Assembly: GCF_041929235.1 (NCBI RefSeq)
Contig: NZ_JBHFNP010000085.1
Coordinates: forward strand, 1-64,000
Direction: 5' to 3'
Length of the DNA stretch: 64,000 nt
Source of the DNA: Microseira sp041929235
Lineage (GTDB): Bacteria; Cyanobacteriota; Cyanobacteriia; Cyanobacteriales; Aerosakkonemataceae
A program made the position numbers and the translations under genes. Positions 51,985-61,342 of the stretch are shown piece after piece; position 1 is the stretch's first letter; each line of letters begins with the position of its first letter. The notes beneath the pieces were generated by a model. It saw only the letters and a program-made list of their open reading frames with translations, did not search any database and was not told where the DNA came from.

Positions 51985-52851
51985 TTAAACCATCATTAAG
52001 TCTAGTTCTTCTTCCTCCGTCTTTGGCGCTTGTTTGGTTGGATTTAGGTAAAAATCTGACAAGAGTGCGAACAAATCCCGGTCTGGAGCATCGTTTGGCA
52101 CCACGCCTTCTGGCAGCGCCAGCAGTTGGTCGGCAATGTTGAGGTAGTAGTCGCAGACGTAGTTGAGCGAGGGGTCGCTTTCTGCCATTTCAAACAAGGT
52201 CTTGCCCTTGACGCGGGACACGCGAATGTCTTCAATCAAAGGCAGCACTTCCAGCACCGGCATGGGGACGGATTCTACGTATTTATCAATCAAATCGCGC
52301 TTCGAGGTGCGGTTGCCAATTAAACCAGCCAGACGCAACGGGTGAGTCCGAGCTTTTTCCCGCACCGAGGCGGCGATGCGGTTGGCGGCGAACAAAGCGT
52401 CAAACCCGTTGTCGGTGACGATGATGCAGTAGTCGGCATAGTTGAGGGGCGCTGCAAAACCGCCGCAAACCACGTCACCCAATACGTCGAACAGAATCAC
52501 GTCATATTCGTCGAAGGCGTTGAGTTCTTTGAGCAGCTTCACAGTTTCGCCTACCACGTAACCGCCGCAACCCGCACCCGCCGGAGGGCCACCCGCTTCC
52601 ACGCAGTCCACTCCGGCGTAGCCAGTGTAAATCACATCTTCGGGCCAAACATCTTCGTAGTGGTAGTCCTTCGCCTGAAGCGTATCAATAATCGTGGGGA
52701 TTAAGAAACCAGTCAGGGTAAAGGTGCTGTCGTGTTTGGGGTCGCAACCAATTTGCAGCACTTTCTTTCCACGTTTGGCTAAGGCTGTGGAGATATTACA
52801 GCTCGTTGTGGATTTACCGATGCCGCCTTTTCCGTAAACTGCTAGTTTCAC
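51985..52851 (-). CDS. chlL: Light-independent protochlorophyllide reductase iron-sulfur ATP-binding protein
   Basis: 288 residues, the NifH-like ATPase that feeds electrons to ChlN-ChlB. P-loop YGKGGIGKSTTS at about 6-17, switch and [4Fe-4S] Cys in PPAGAGCGGYV and LGDVVCGGFAAP. The start codon is GTG at 52851 with an AAGGAG box 12 bp upstream. The usual upstream region has been replaced: a degraded tnpB ends 49 bp before this start in the same direction. Confidence 0.97.
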   Translation of the reverse strand: MKLAVYGKGGIGKSTTSCNISTALAKRGKKVLQIGCDPKHDSTFTLTGFLIPTIIDTLQAKDYHYEDVWPEDVIYTGYAGVDCVEAGGPPAGAGCGGYVVGETVKLLKELNAFDEYDVILFDVLGDVVCGGFAAPLNYADYCIIVTDNGFDALFAANRIAASVREKARTHPLRLAGLIGNRTSKRDLIDKYVESVPMPVLEVLPLIEDIRVSRVKGKTLFEMAESDPSLNYVCDYYLNIADQLLALPEGVVPNDAPDRDLFALLSDFYLNPTKQAPKTEEEELDLMMV

Positions 52852-52900
52852 AGGCTTTTGTTCTCCTTAATTTTGGCTTGTCAAAATATGCTTGATTTGT

Positions 52901-54207
52901 CTACTGCTGCTTGGGGAGTGCAAGACAAAACTTACTTCTTCGGGCGCATTTCGCTCCCTGCGACGGAAAGCTTCCTGCTTCAACCTTTGGGAGTCGGCGA
53001 AAACAGTCCCCAGGCGTAAATTCCGCGCTTGCCGCACGTACTCGGTTTTTTGGAGCATTTTCCAGATTTATTGCAGCATTTAGATCGCGAGCAATGGAAA
53101 CGCCACACTTACTGCATTTGTAAACACGCTCCAAGAGAGGCATTGGTTGAACGTTGCCGCAGCAAGAGCATGTTTTAGAGCAAGCGAACCACCTGTCAAC
53201 CAGTTCCAGTTGAGTACCAAAGAATGTCGCCTTATAATTCAAGATTCTTCGGAATTCATCAAAGCCCAAGCCTGAAATAGCCAGAGCTAATTTTTGATTA
53301 GCCATCATTCCTTGAACATGCAAATCTTCAATCCGAATGTTGTATTACTTAAGGCTTATGTCAGTCGTGGTTTTCTGCAAAAAGTCTCGTCTGATGTTAG
53401 CAATCCGGGCGTGTCTTATTGCCAATTTTTGGTATTACTTTAAGGCATTGTTCGATGCCCTAATTCCTTGACGACGGTTGCCCAGTTGTTTGTTGCGGTT
53501 ATGCCACATATCCTTACTTAGCTTGGTTAGAGCCTGTTTCAGGCTGTGTGTTGCAACAATTTTAGAGCCATCTGATAAGGTGGCAAAACATTTGACACCT
53601 AAGTCAATGCCAACCGATTGAACTGGGTGTAGAAGTGGTGGAATTTTGTCAACATCTAACGCGAATGATACTCTCCATCTGTCCGCTTTCCTCGAAATAG
53701 TGAATGTTTGGCTGGAACAGAGGAATGGAATTCTTTGTTTAAGCCTGAATTCTCCTAAACCGGGGATTGCGATCTTCTTGCCTGGGTGAAGAATTTGACG
53801 ATGAGTCAACGGAATCATTGGTTCACCCTTGGCAGGATACACCGGGTGACTTTTTCAGGACTGTGAAACTGTCCCCCCTCTTTTTAGATTTGAATTGAGT
53901 CTAGCCTGAATCACCTTTACGCCATCGGTCAACCGCTTTAGCTAAATTTCTTAGTGCTGATGAATAGATGGCTGATGGATATTGTTTCATCCAACCGTAT
54001 TCAGGTTTAGCCTTGACCTGGTTGGTTTTGACTTTCTCAATCTCAACTAAGCGCTTGGAGTCGCTAGCTTTAATTCCCTGAAGTCCCCATGATTGGGTAA
54101 GCAGCGATCGCCCTTGCGTTATACACGAGGCGGCCAAATCCAGCGCCTCCGGCAAGTTTTGAACGCTCAAAGTTATTGAGTTTTAGCTCTAACTTCAGGC
54201 TGTACAT
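52901..54207 (-). pseudogene. tnpB: Degraded TnpB (IS200/IS605/IS1341 family)
   Basis: About 1.3 kb in four to five broken frames that together form a TnpB, starting at ATG 54207 behind GGAGGAG (MYSLKLELKLNN). Pieces are the N-terminal domain to 53901 (MKQYPSAIYSSALRNLAKAV), RuvC-I SVGIDLGVKCFATLSDG, RuvC-II HIRIEDLHVQGMMANQKLAL, and the zinc ribbon KTCSCCGNVQ / YKCSKCGVS with RuvC-III ARDLNAAINL. Frameshifts lie near 54095, 53890 and 53430, with extra stops at 53370-53400. All catalytic acidic residues can still be seen, so decay is recent. The right end hairpin is not found between it and chlL. Confidence 0.88.
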
Positions 54208-54830
54208 CGCTACTCCTCCAATAATGGGCTAAAGGCTGTGAGCGAAATGCTAAGGATTAAGCGGGATACCTAGATAAATGCCTACCTGGTACTACGTCTT
54301 TGATCGCCGAAGACTAGCGGTTCGTTCACTACACAAAAGCATTATTGTCCAACTTTCCCTGGATTGAAAGGGCTTCTCAAGACAGGTAATGGTTTAAAAC
54401 AGAGCATCTGCTTTTATTAGTTATTTATAAATTGCCAACCGCTTTTGCTTCAATCTATAGCATTTAAAACTTATTTTATTTACTTTTATGTTATTATTTA
54501 TAATAAGTTGTTACAATAAGCAAAAGTAAAAAAATCGGTTTCGCGGTGGGGTGCGATATGCATCCGGCAAGCTGAGGGAAAGCACTTCTGCTGAGTATGA
54601 ATTGGGTGCGGTGATAAGACTTGGTGAAAGTTGCTCACCTACTAACCTGCTGATCTGCTCACCTACTCACCTGCTGATCTGCGAGGTTTGGCAACGGGGG
54701 TGTGAAATTAGTAAAGAATAATTAATTTTAGCGCTGGCTCGACTTCTGTCTTTGGTTGGTAGTCGCGGAAAATGGGTTAGTTACAATGAAGTGACGTTTG
54801 CCCCGCGATCGCATCATGTAACCAAAGAAT
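54208..54830. other. AT-rich gene-free stretch upstream of the ABC-2 operon
   Basis: About 620 bp. 54440-54530 is very AT-rich (TTATTTACTTTTATGTTATT, TATAATAAGTTG) and may contain the old chlL promoter cut off by the tnpB insertion. 54556 has the nested GATATGCATCCGGCAAGCTG repeat, and 54636-54685 CTCACCTACT/CTGATCTG octamers. No gene seen. Confidence 0.55.
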
Positions 54831-55814
54831 ATGCCAATCATCGAAGCTTTTGACCTGAGCAAGGTCTATCCGGTGGCAGTCAAAGAACCAGGGCTAAAAG
54901 GAACGCTGAAGCACTTTCTGCGCCGCACCTACCGCCAGGTAAAAGCCGTGCAGTCGGTTTCCTTCCAAATTGAAGCGGGCGAGGTGGTGGGGTTTTTAGG
55001 CCCGAATGGTGCGGGAAAAACCACGACGCTGAAAATGCTCACCGGACTGATTCATCCCTCCAGCGGTAAAGTCCAAGTAGCAGAACGCATCCCCTTCAAG
55101 CGGGACAAGGCATTTTTGCAAAAAATTACCCTAGTAATGGGGCAAAAACAGCAACTGCTGTGGGACTTACCAGCATTGGACTCGCTCAGAATCAACGCCG
55201 CCGTCTACGATATACCAGAAAAAGAGTTTCGCTATCGGGTGGGAGAACTCACCGAAATGCTTGCCCTCGAAGGCAAATTAAACCAACCCGTGCGAAAACT
55301 ATCTTTAGGCGAACGCATGAAAGCCGAATTACTCGCCGCACTCTTGCACCGTCCCCAAGTACTATTTTTAGATGAGCCAACTTTGGGACTAGATGTCAAC
55401 GCTCAAGTTAGCGTGCGCGACTTCTTGCGCGAGTATAACCAGCGCTACCAAGCGACAATACTTTTAACCAGCCACTACATGGCGGATATTACCGCTTTGT
55501 GCCAGCGAGTACTTTTAATTCACCAAGGACAGCTAATTTACGACGGCAGTTTAGAAGGGTTATTAGAAAGATATGCCCCCTGTCGCGAAGTTCAACTCGA
55601 ACTAGCTCATGCCCTACCTGAAGAAAAATTATCTCCCTACGGAGAAATAGAAGCAATAGAAGGGCGGGAAGTGCGCTTGCTAGTGCGAAGGGAAGAACTC
55701 ACCCGCAGGGTTTCTCGGATGTTAGCCGAGTTGCAAGTATTAGATTTGACCATCACAGATCCGCCGGTTGAAGATGTAATAGGTCGGGTATTCCGTGCCG
55801 GGGTGGTATCGTGA
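54831..55814 (+). CDS. ABC-2 type exporter ATP-binding protein
   Basis: 327 residues. Walker A GPNGAGKTTT (about residues 61-70), Q-loop VMGQKQQLLWDL, signature LSLGERMKAELLAAL, Walker B VLFLDEPTLGLDVNA, and H-loop LTSHYMADI. The C-terminal 80 residues form a regulatory extension. The unusual QKQQLLWDLPA switch region is common to the ATPases paired with DUF990/ABC-2_2 permeases. It drives the two permeases downstream; a possible role is export of a polysaccharide, lipid or drug. Operon, though with a 150-bp repeat-rich gap to the next gene. Confidence 0.93.
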   Translation: MPIIEAFDLSKVYPVAVKEPGLKGTLKHFLRRTYRQVKAVQSVSFQIEAGEVVGFLGPNGAGKTTTLKMLTGLIHPSSGKVQVAERIPFKRDKAFLQKITLVMGQKQQLLWDLPALDSLRINAAVYDIPEKEFRYRVGELTEMLALEGKLNQPVRKLSLGERMKAELLAALLHRPQVLFLDEPTLGLDVNAQVSVRDFLREYNQRYQATILLTSHYMADITALCQRVLLIHQGQLIYDGSLEGLLERYAPCREVQLELAHALPEEKLSPYGEIEAIEGREVRLLVRREELTRRVSRMLAELQVLDLTITDPPVEDVIGRVFRAGVVS

Positions 55815-55964
55815 GTGAAATTGAGTCGCCCAGACCCTAAAGCGTGCGGCTACACGAACTAAGCCTGCCTCCGCAGGCTTTGGTTTAGTCCGCGCAGGCG
55901 GACTTGGTTTGTATAGCCCCAGGCTTCAGCCTGTGGGCGTTATTAAGACAAGCGCAAGAGTGAA
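55815..55964. repeat. Dispersed hairpin repeats within the ABC-2 operon
   Basis: Contains AAGCCTGCCTCCGCAGGCTT, GTCCGCGCAGGCGGAC and CCCAGGCTTCAGCCTGTGGG hairpins. The first two are relatives of the hairpins at 8262 and 49563. They may attenuate transcription between the ATPase and permeases, or be neutral repeats. Confidence 0.6.
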
Positions 55965-56753
55965 ATGAAAAAAATTATCAGAAAAGTCAAGACGCTGATT
56001 GAAGTTTACTATGCCTACATGGTGGAATACCGAGCCGAGCTAATTTTATGGGTATTGGCTGGGTGTTTGCCGATTATTTTAATGGGCATTTGGATGCAAG
56101 CGGCGCAAGGTGGGCAGTTTGGACTAAAACCTGTAGACTTTATTCGCTATTTTCTGGCAGTATTTATCGTGCGGCAGTTCAATACAGTTTGGGTGATTTG
56201 GGACTTTGAGCGCGAGGTAGTAGAAGGAAAGCTTTCCTTTCGATTACTTCAGCCAATAGATCCAATTTGGCATCACATTGCTTCCCACTTTAGTGAAAGG
56301 TTTGCCCGCTTGCCGTTTTCTTTAGCGCTGGTGGGTTTATTTTTCCTTCTGTATCCCCAGTCTTTTTGGATACCTAGTTTATCCAGATTATTACTGTTTG
56401 TGCTAGCGCTCGCTCTCTCCTTCTCCTTACGTTTCCTGGTACAATACACCTTCGCCATGTTCGCATTTTGGGTAGAACGCGCAACGGCGATCGAGCAATT
56501 CTGGTCGTTGTTATATCTCTTTCTCTCTGGTATTATTGCTCCATTAGAACTATTCCCCAGCGAAGTGCGCGAGATAGTACTTTGGACGCCATTTCCCTAT
56601 TTAATCCATTTTCCCGCAGCATTGTTAATAGGATTACCTGTAGATGCAGTCAGAGGATTTTTGACAACATTGGGGTGGCTGATAATTTTCTGCGTTTGGA
56701 ACCGTTGGTTGTGGCGTCGAGGATTAAAGCATTATTCTGGGATGGGCGCGTGA
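55965..56753 (+). CDS. ABC-2 type permease (first)
   Basis: 262 residues, six membrane spans, DUF990/ABC-2_2 family. Marks are RAELILWVLAGCLPIILMGI, IVRQFNTVWVIWDFEREVV, GKLSFRLLQPIDP and the C-terminal LFLSGIIAPLELFPSEVREI, then PFPYLIHFPA. The transmembrane partner of the ATPase before it; forms a heterodimer with the next permease. Starts with AAGAGTGAAATG (weak ribosome site). Confidence 0.9.
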   Translation: MKKIIRKVKTLIEVYYAYMVEYRAELILWVLAGCLPIILMGIWMQAAQGGQFGLKPVDFIRYFLAVFIVRQFNTVWVIWDFEREVVEGKLSFRLLQPIDPIWHHIASHFSERFARLPFSLALVGLFFLLYPQSFWIPSLSRLLLFVLALALSFSLRFLVQYTFAMFAFWVERATAIEQFWSLLYLFLSGIIAPLELFPSEVREIVLWTPFPYLIHFPAALLIGLPVDAVRGFLTTLGWLIIFCVWNRWLWRRGLKHYSGMGA

Positions 56754-56782
56754 AGATGCGGGTGTGCTGAAACTGCTTTTAC

Positions 56783-56808
56783 AATTAGCAATTAGCAATT
56801 AGCAATGA
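56783..56808. repeat. AGCAATT heptamers containing a start codon
   Basis: About three and a half AATTAGC units; the final unit, AGCAATGACA, supplies the ATG of the second permease. The usual Shine-Dalgarno is absent. Confidence 0.8.
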
Positions 56809-57587
56809 CAAGATATTTACGAGTATTGGGGTTATTTTGGGGAACAGCGATCGCCGCTGAATTGGAGTACCGGGTTAACTTTATTTTGGCAGCACTGAGC
56901 AGCTTGGGCAACCTGTTGGGCAGTTTATTTACCCTGTTTTTGTTTTATCGCACTGGTTATAGCTTCCAGGGGTGGAAGTGGGAAGAAGCATTAGTAGTGC
57001 TGGGAGTGTTTACTTTACTCCAGGGTTTTTCCAGTACCTTCCTCGTTCCTAACCTAAATCGCATCGTGCGACAAGTCCAAGACGGCACTTTGGACTTTGT
57101 ATTATTAAAGCCGATTAGCAGCCAATTTTGGCTTTCTGCCCGTAGCGTTTCGCCTTGGGGACTGCCAGATTTAATCTTTGGTTTGGTGTTAGTTGGATAT
57201 ACGGGTACGCGACTGGGGATTAAAACCAGCGATTATGCGCTCGCTGCCGTACCGATTGTATTTGGTTTGGGAATTCTTTACAGCTTGTGGTTTATGCTGG
57301 GAGCAACCAGTATCTGGTTTGTCAAAATTTATAATGTTACCGAAGTGCTGCGAGGGTTGTTAGAAGCGGGAAGGTTCCCCATGGTAGCGTATCCAACTGC
57401 TTATCGATTTTTCTTTACTTTTATAGTGCCGGTAGCATTTTTAACAACTGTACCAGCGGAAGCGATGTTAGGGCGGGTGGAAATTGGTTGGGTAATAGGT
57501 GCGGGAGTATTGGCGCTGGGGTTATTTTTGGTTTCAATAGGGTTTTGGCGATTTGCATTGCGGTTTTATACGAGTGCGTCGAGTTAG
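56805..57587 (+). CDS. ABC-2 type permease (second)
   Basis: 260 residues, six spans, DUF990/ABC-2_2 family: WGTAIAAELEYRVNFILAAL, GWKWEEALVVLGVFTLLQGF and QVQDGTLDFVLLKPISSQFW are conserved. Forms a heteromeric channel with the first permease. Two pieces of a close second copy of this gene lie at 61049-61204 (its C-terminal end) and 63533-63612 (an internal segment), showing that the operon or its end was once duplicated. Its ATG lies in a heptamer repeat. Confidence 0.9.
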   Translation: MTRYLRVLGLFWGTAIAAELEYRVNFILAALSSLGNLLGSLFTLFLFYRTGYSFQGWKWEEALVVLGVFTLLQGFSSTFLVPNLNRIVRQVQDGTLDFVLLKPISSQFWLSARSVSPWGLPDLIFGLVLVGYTGTRLGIKTSDYALAAVPIVFGLGILYSLWFMLGATSIWFVKIYNVTEVLRGLLEAGRFPMVAYPTAYRFFFTFIVPVAFLTTVPAEAMLGRVEIGWVIGAGVLALGLFLVSIGFWRFALRFYTSASS

Positions 57588-57784
57588 CATGACGATGGGA
57601 ATTCACTTGCGTGGTTACGGGGAGTTAAAATTAGCGAAAAACCGATTGTGCTAGTTGAATATACCGAAACCGATTTAAGAATAAAAAAAAACTTTCTGCC
57701 AGTTTAACCAACTTCTATTTCAAACCATATAATGGATTTGAACTCGACGTCCTTGGGAAATTCAATTATCTCAAAAAAAAAAAA

Positions 57785-59434
57785 ATGACGTTTAATTCCG
57801 TTGAATTTGTAATTTTTGTAACAGTAACTTATTTACTCTACCGGGTGCTTCTGGGCGGGCAAAACTTGATATTGCTCGCGGCTAGCTATATATTTTATGC
57901 CTGGTGGGATGTGAGGTTCGTTTTTCTGATCGTCTTATCAACCGCAGTTGATTTCTACTGCGGGTCTATGATTGAGACGGGTCGATTAACCCGATCTGGG
58001 CGCAGGGTTGCGGCTTGGTGCCTGATATTGGCAGCGTTCTTTTGTATTACCGTGCAATGGAATGCAGTTCGGCTCAACACAGAAACATTCGGATTATCAG
58101 TGCAGTGGAATCAACTTCTACCTGCTGCCCCGTCAGGGTGGTTGGTATTAATTGCGACAATAGCATTAGTAGGGATAGCTAATCTGCTGTATCCAAGGTT
58201 GACCGCAATCAAGGAAAAAAAACGACGGGATTTGTTCCTGTGGATTAGTATATGTACAAACCTGGGACTGCTTGGCTTTTTTAAGTACTTCAATTTCTTC
58301 ATTGACAGTGCTGTTGCAGGCATTCGCTCCCTGGGGATTGAGGCAGAATTATTAAATTTAAACATCGTTCTGCCTGTAGCAATCTCGTTTTACACGTTTA
58401 AGACGATAAGCTACACCGTTGATATCTATCGAGGCAAGATCGAGCCAGCGGAAAAATTTGCGGAATTTGCCCTTTTCTTAGCTTATTTTCCCTCATTACT
58501 TGCGGGTCCAATCGATCGGGCATCCCACTTACTGCCGCAGTTGTCAAAGCGACGTAGGCTAAGTTTCGAGCAATCTGCTCAAGGTGTATTTCTGATATTA
58601 TTCGGCTTGTTCAAGAAAGTGGCAATCTCTGACGGGGTAGCAGGTTCGGTCAATGCAATCTACGGTACGAGTGGGGCGGTTTCTTGGATTGATGTGGTTT
58701 TGGCAACTTTCCTTTACGCTATCCAAATATACGGCGATTTCTCCGGCTACACCGATATGGCTAGGGGAATATCCAAACTGTTCGGCATCGAACTGATGCT
58801 CAACTTCAATCTGCCATATTTCTCCAAAGATCCTAGCGAGTTTTGGCGGCGGTGGCACATCAGTCTGTCTACTTGGTTGCGGGATTATCTCTACATTCCC
58901 CTGGGTGGAAACCGTCAAGGAGAGTTACGAACTTATTTAAATCTGATGACGACAATGGTGCTGGGTGGACTTTGGCACGGTGCGGCATGGAACTTTGTCC
59001 TCTGGGGCTTTTATCAAGGCGCACTTTTGTGCGTGTATCGAGTTTTTAGTCCCAAAGATAAGAAACAAAGTGCATCGCCAAATGGTTTGGGAAATTGGCA
59101 AGGGATAGTAGCAACATTGTTCTTCTTTGTATTAACTTGCTATGGGTGGCTGTTATTCCGAGCAACATCTCTGGCTCAGATTGTCACGTTGACAAAAATT
59201 CTGTTTGTGGATATAGGAAACTTCGCCCTCACCATGCCAAAGCCGCCGTTACCTGCCTTGTTGGGTATTCCAATACTCATGGGGTATGAATTTTTGGCCT
59301 ACAAATCTCAGAATCAAGATTTTTACCTTCGTTATCCAACCCCAGCGCGTGCAGCCATTTATGCAACAATGCTGGTTATTGTGTTTATGGGATTGAGCAA
59401 TGCACCTGCACAGTATATATACTCTCAGTTCTAA
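57785..59434 (+). CDS. MBOAT-family O-acyltransferase (AlgI/DltB-like)
   Basis: 549 residues, about ten to twelve spans. Family marks are YDFSGYTDMARGISKLFGI-type (here IYGDFSGYTDMARGISKLFG), NLPYFSKDPSEFWRRWHISL, WLRDYLYIPLGGNR and the putative active His in LGGLWHGAAWNFVLWG. It should transfer acetyl or another acyl group across the membrane onto a cell-surface polysaccharide. It overlaps the next gene by 35 bp. The start is ATG right after a ten-A run; the long A run just before the start is unusual. Confidence 0.93.
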   Translation: MTFNSVEFVIFVTVTYLLYRVLLGGQNLILLAASYIFYAWWDVRFVFLIVLSTAVDFYCGSMIETGRLTRSGRRVAAWCLILAAFFCITVQWNAVRLNTETFGLSVQWNQLLPAAPSGWLVLIATIALVGIANLLYPRLTAIKEKKRRDLFLWISICTNLGLLGFFKYFNFFIDSAVAGIRSLGIEAELLNLNIVLPVAISFYTFKTISYTVDIYRGKIEPAEKFAEFALFLAYFPSLLAGPIDRASHLLPQLSKRRRLSFEQSAQGVFLILFGLFKKVAISDGVAGSVNAIYGTSGAVSWIDVVLATFLYAIQIYGDFSGYTDMARGISKLFGIELMLNFNLPYFSKDPSEFWRRWHISLSTWLRDYLYIPLGGNRQGELRTYLNLMTTMVLGGLWHGAAWNFVLWGFYQGALLCVYRVFSPKDKKQSASPNGLGNWQGIVATLFFFVLTCYGWLLFRATSLAQIVTLTKILFVDIGNFALTMPKPPLPALLGIPILMGYEFLAYKSQNQDFYLRYPTPARAAIYATMLVIVFMGLSNAPAQYIYSQF

Positions 59435-60572
59435 GCTGGCTAAAAGTCAACAAATCCGTAAGGCATTTGTAACCGGAATGTGGATAGTTTTCTTCCTATT
59501 TGTGTTCGATATCTCGATCAATTTTCTGTTTCCGTATCCATCAGATCCGCGCGTAACTTCCCCCGGACAGCTTAACCTTTATTTTGAATACGGGCGGTCT
59601 GTGGAAGGAAAATTGGCGCGGATGATAGGGCCGACAGACGAATTAAGTGGGCCCGTCGCACAGGCTGGCTGGTTAGACCCAGAAATGTGGAAAAAATTAA
59701 ATATACCCACAAACCGTGCAGCCGGTGAAGATTTGCTTGTTGCCATCTACGGCATGTCATTTTCAAATTATATGGGTGAGGCGATGAAGGAAATCGATGC
59801 CAAAATCGGGTTAAGATTAATCGCTGGACCATCTGCGCCACCGAATTACGCATTCGCGGCGTACAACTTAGATCGGGGTAAGCACCAAGCCGATGTAGCG
59901 ATTTTAGGGATTCTGGCTTCCAGCGTTAAAGCACTCCGAACAATCAGCGGTTTGACCTGGAATTTTGAAGTGCCTATTCCTTACACTTACCCGCGCTACT
60001 TTGTGGAAGATGGAAAATTGAAGGCGATTTGGCCTCAAGTTTTGTCGCTGGCTCAACTCCGCGCCGTCAGGCAAGACCAGCAACAGTGGAACGAATTTGT
60101 CACCCAAATTCGAGAAAACGATCAATTCTTTAACTCATTCTTGTTCAAGCGGAATTGGCTGGATAATTCTGCAATTGTACGGCTGATTCGCAGAGCTTAT
60201 GCACAGCGGCATCAGGCGATGATTGCAAATAAAATTTATAGCTCAGCCGGGTTCAACGCAGAAATAGACATCCCCGTTTTAAGCGCAATTGTTACCGATT
60301 TTGCGGCAACGGCTAGAAGTGACGGCAAATTTCCCATTGTGCTTCTGATTAGCGATCGCGGCTATGAAGATCATTTGTTTCAGGCGCTTTCGGCGACTCT
60401 GGAGGGCGCTTCAATTCCCTATATCAGTACTCATAATATTGCTGCGGCTACCGACATCAGAAACTTTGTTGCTGAGGGACACTTCACCGAGAGTGCTAAC
60501 AAATTAATCGCCAAAGCGGTACTAAAGTTGATTAACGAACATTTTGACCGCCGCGATGTCTTGAAGCAATAG
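59400..60572 (+). CDS. SGNH-like membrane-anchored partner of the MBOAT enzyme
   Basis: 390 residues. A single N-terminal membrane anchor (VTGMWIVFFLFVFDISINFL) and an extracytoplasmic domain. A candidate SGNH-type motif is AIYGMSFSNYMGE (GxS, usually GDS) near residue 120, with a C-terminal His in VAEGHFTESANKLIAKAV (D/E-x-x-H analogue). Such AlgJ/AlgX/DltD-like proteins accept acyl groups from the MBOAT and hand them to the polymer. Overlap with the MBOAT gene supports a two-gene unit. The catalytic Asp of GDS is replaced, so activity is not certain. Confidence 0.75.
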   Translation: MHLHSIYTLSSKLAKSQQIRKAFVTGMWIVFFLFVFDISINFLFPYPSDPRVTSPGQLNLYFEYGRSVEGKLARMIGPTDELSGPVAQAGWLDPEMWKKLNIPTNRAAGEDLLVAIYGMSFSNYMGEAMKEIDAKIGLRLIAGPSAPPNYAFAAYNLDRGKHQADVAILGILASSVKALRTISGLTWNFEVPIPYTYPRYFVEDGKLKAIWPQVLSLAQLRAVRQDQQQWNEFVTQIRENDQFFNSFLFKRNWLDNSAIVRLIRRAYAQRHQAMIANKIYSSAGFNAEIDIPVLSAIVTDFAATARSDGKFPIVLLISDRGYEDHLFQALSATLEGASIPYISTHNIAAATDIRNFVAEGHFTESANKLIAKAVLKLINEHFDRRDVLKQ

Positions 60573-60754
60573 GGGAAGTTTCAAGTTGAGTAGCCAACAA
60601 AGCTTCGTATAGCGGATTGCAGCCCAAAGAGGTACGGTTTTGTTTGTCAAGCGCGCTGCCATTTTTGCTGCTTGCACGCAAAGCCTTTGACGCTGTACCT
60701 CACAAGGGTTGAAATCCGCTGTAATATCATATCCTTAGGCATCGGTATTGTATG

Positions 60755-60870
60755 GATAGCTAATTGCTAATTGCTAATTGCTCGCTTTTCAATTGCCTCC
60801 AGAGCTGCTCAGTAATTATTGACTGTTTCTTTTTTATTTAGCCATTAGCGATTAGCTATTAGCAGTTACA
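60755..60870. repeat. TAATTGC / ATTAGCC heptamers, inverted pair
   Basis: Two to three TAATTGC units (60760-60781) followed 60 bp later by CATTAGCGATTAGCTATTAG in the opposite sense. Confidence 0.7.
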
Positions 60871-60892
60871 CAACCCTTGCTTTAGAAAGGGC

Positions 60893-60995
60893 GTTGCCAG
60901 AAACCCGGTTTCGACCGTCGAACGCGAGTGGGGAAGGGAGGCATATCTCGAGTTCCCAAACCAACGATTTTTTGTAGAAACCGGGTTGCTTTGCT
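60893..60995. repeat. MITE A copy
   Basis: Arms GAAACCCGGTTTCG and GAAACCGGGTTGC, core AAACCAACGATTTTTTGT, with the nested ATATCTCGAG insert. No complete outer ends. Confidence 0.6.
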
Positions 60996-61048
60996 TGTTC
61001 AGTTTCTCGGCTCGTCAATAGTCGTTTTTGCTTTAATTTGAGTGTTAT

Positions 61049-61204
61049 GTAGCATTTTTAACGACTGTATCGCCGGAGGCAATATGAGGACGAGGTGAAG
61101 TTGTTGGGGTGATAGGTTTGGGAGTATTGGCGTTGGGGTTATTTTTGATTTCGATTGGGTGTAGGCGGTTTGCGTTGCGATTTTATACCAGTGCTTTGAG
61201 TTAG
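61049..61204 (+). pseudogene. 3' fragment of an ABC-2 permease gene
   Basis: Aligns with 57433-57587 of the second permease (GGGAGTATTGGCG, GCGATTTTATACCAGTGC, and the same terminal GAGTTAG). It contains a frameshift (TGAAGTTGTTGGGGTGATAG) and so is non-coding. It lies just upstream of the EACC1-caspase genes. Confidence 0.85.
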
Positions 61205-61342
61205 AGGGAATGGGGAGCGCTCGCTGTAAATTTTTGTAAAAAATATTTAAGTTAACCAGGAGATTCCTTGTTTTTCTCGGATCTAAATAGCAGGAGGGAA
61301 AACAATTCCTTGGCAATACTTAACAATATTTAGAGGTTTAAA

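Larger units (their letters stand above)
60573..61342. other. Gene-free stretch of layered repeats and a permease fragment
   Basis: Contains the repeat family of the window start (60605-60732), TAATTGC heptamers (60758-60870), a MITE A variant (60893-60993), and an ABC-2 permease 3' fragment (61049-61204). No intact gene. AACAATATTTAGAGG precedes the next ATG. Confidence 0.65.

Noticed and set aside
54440..54530. AT-rich block as a replication origin
   Set aside because: No DnaA-box cluster seen and no origin-associated genes; more likely promoter or displaced chlL leader DNA.
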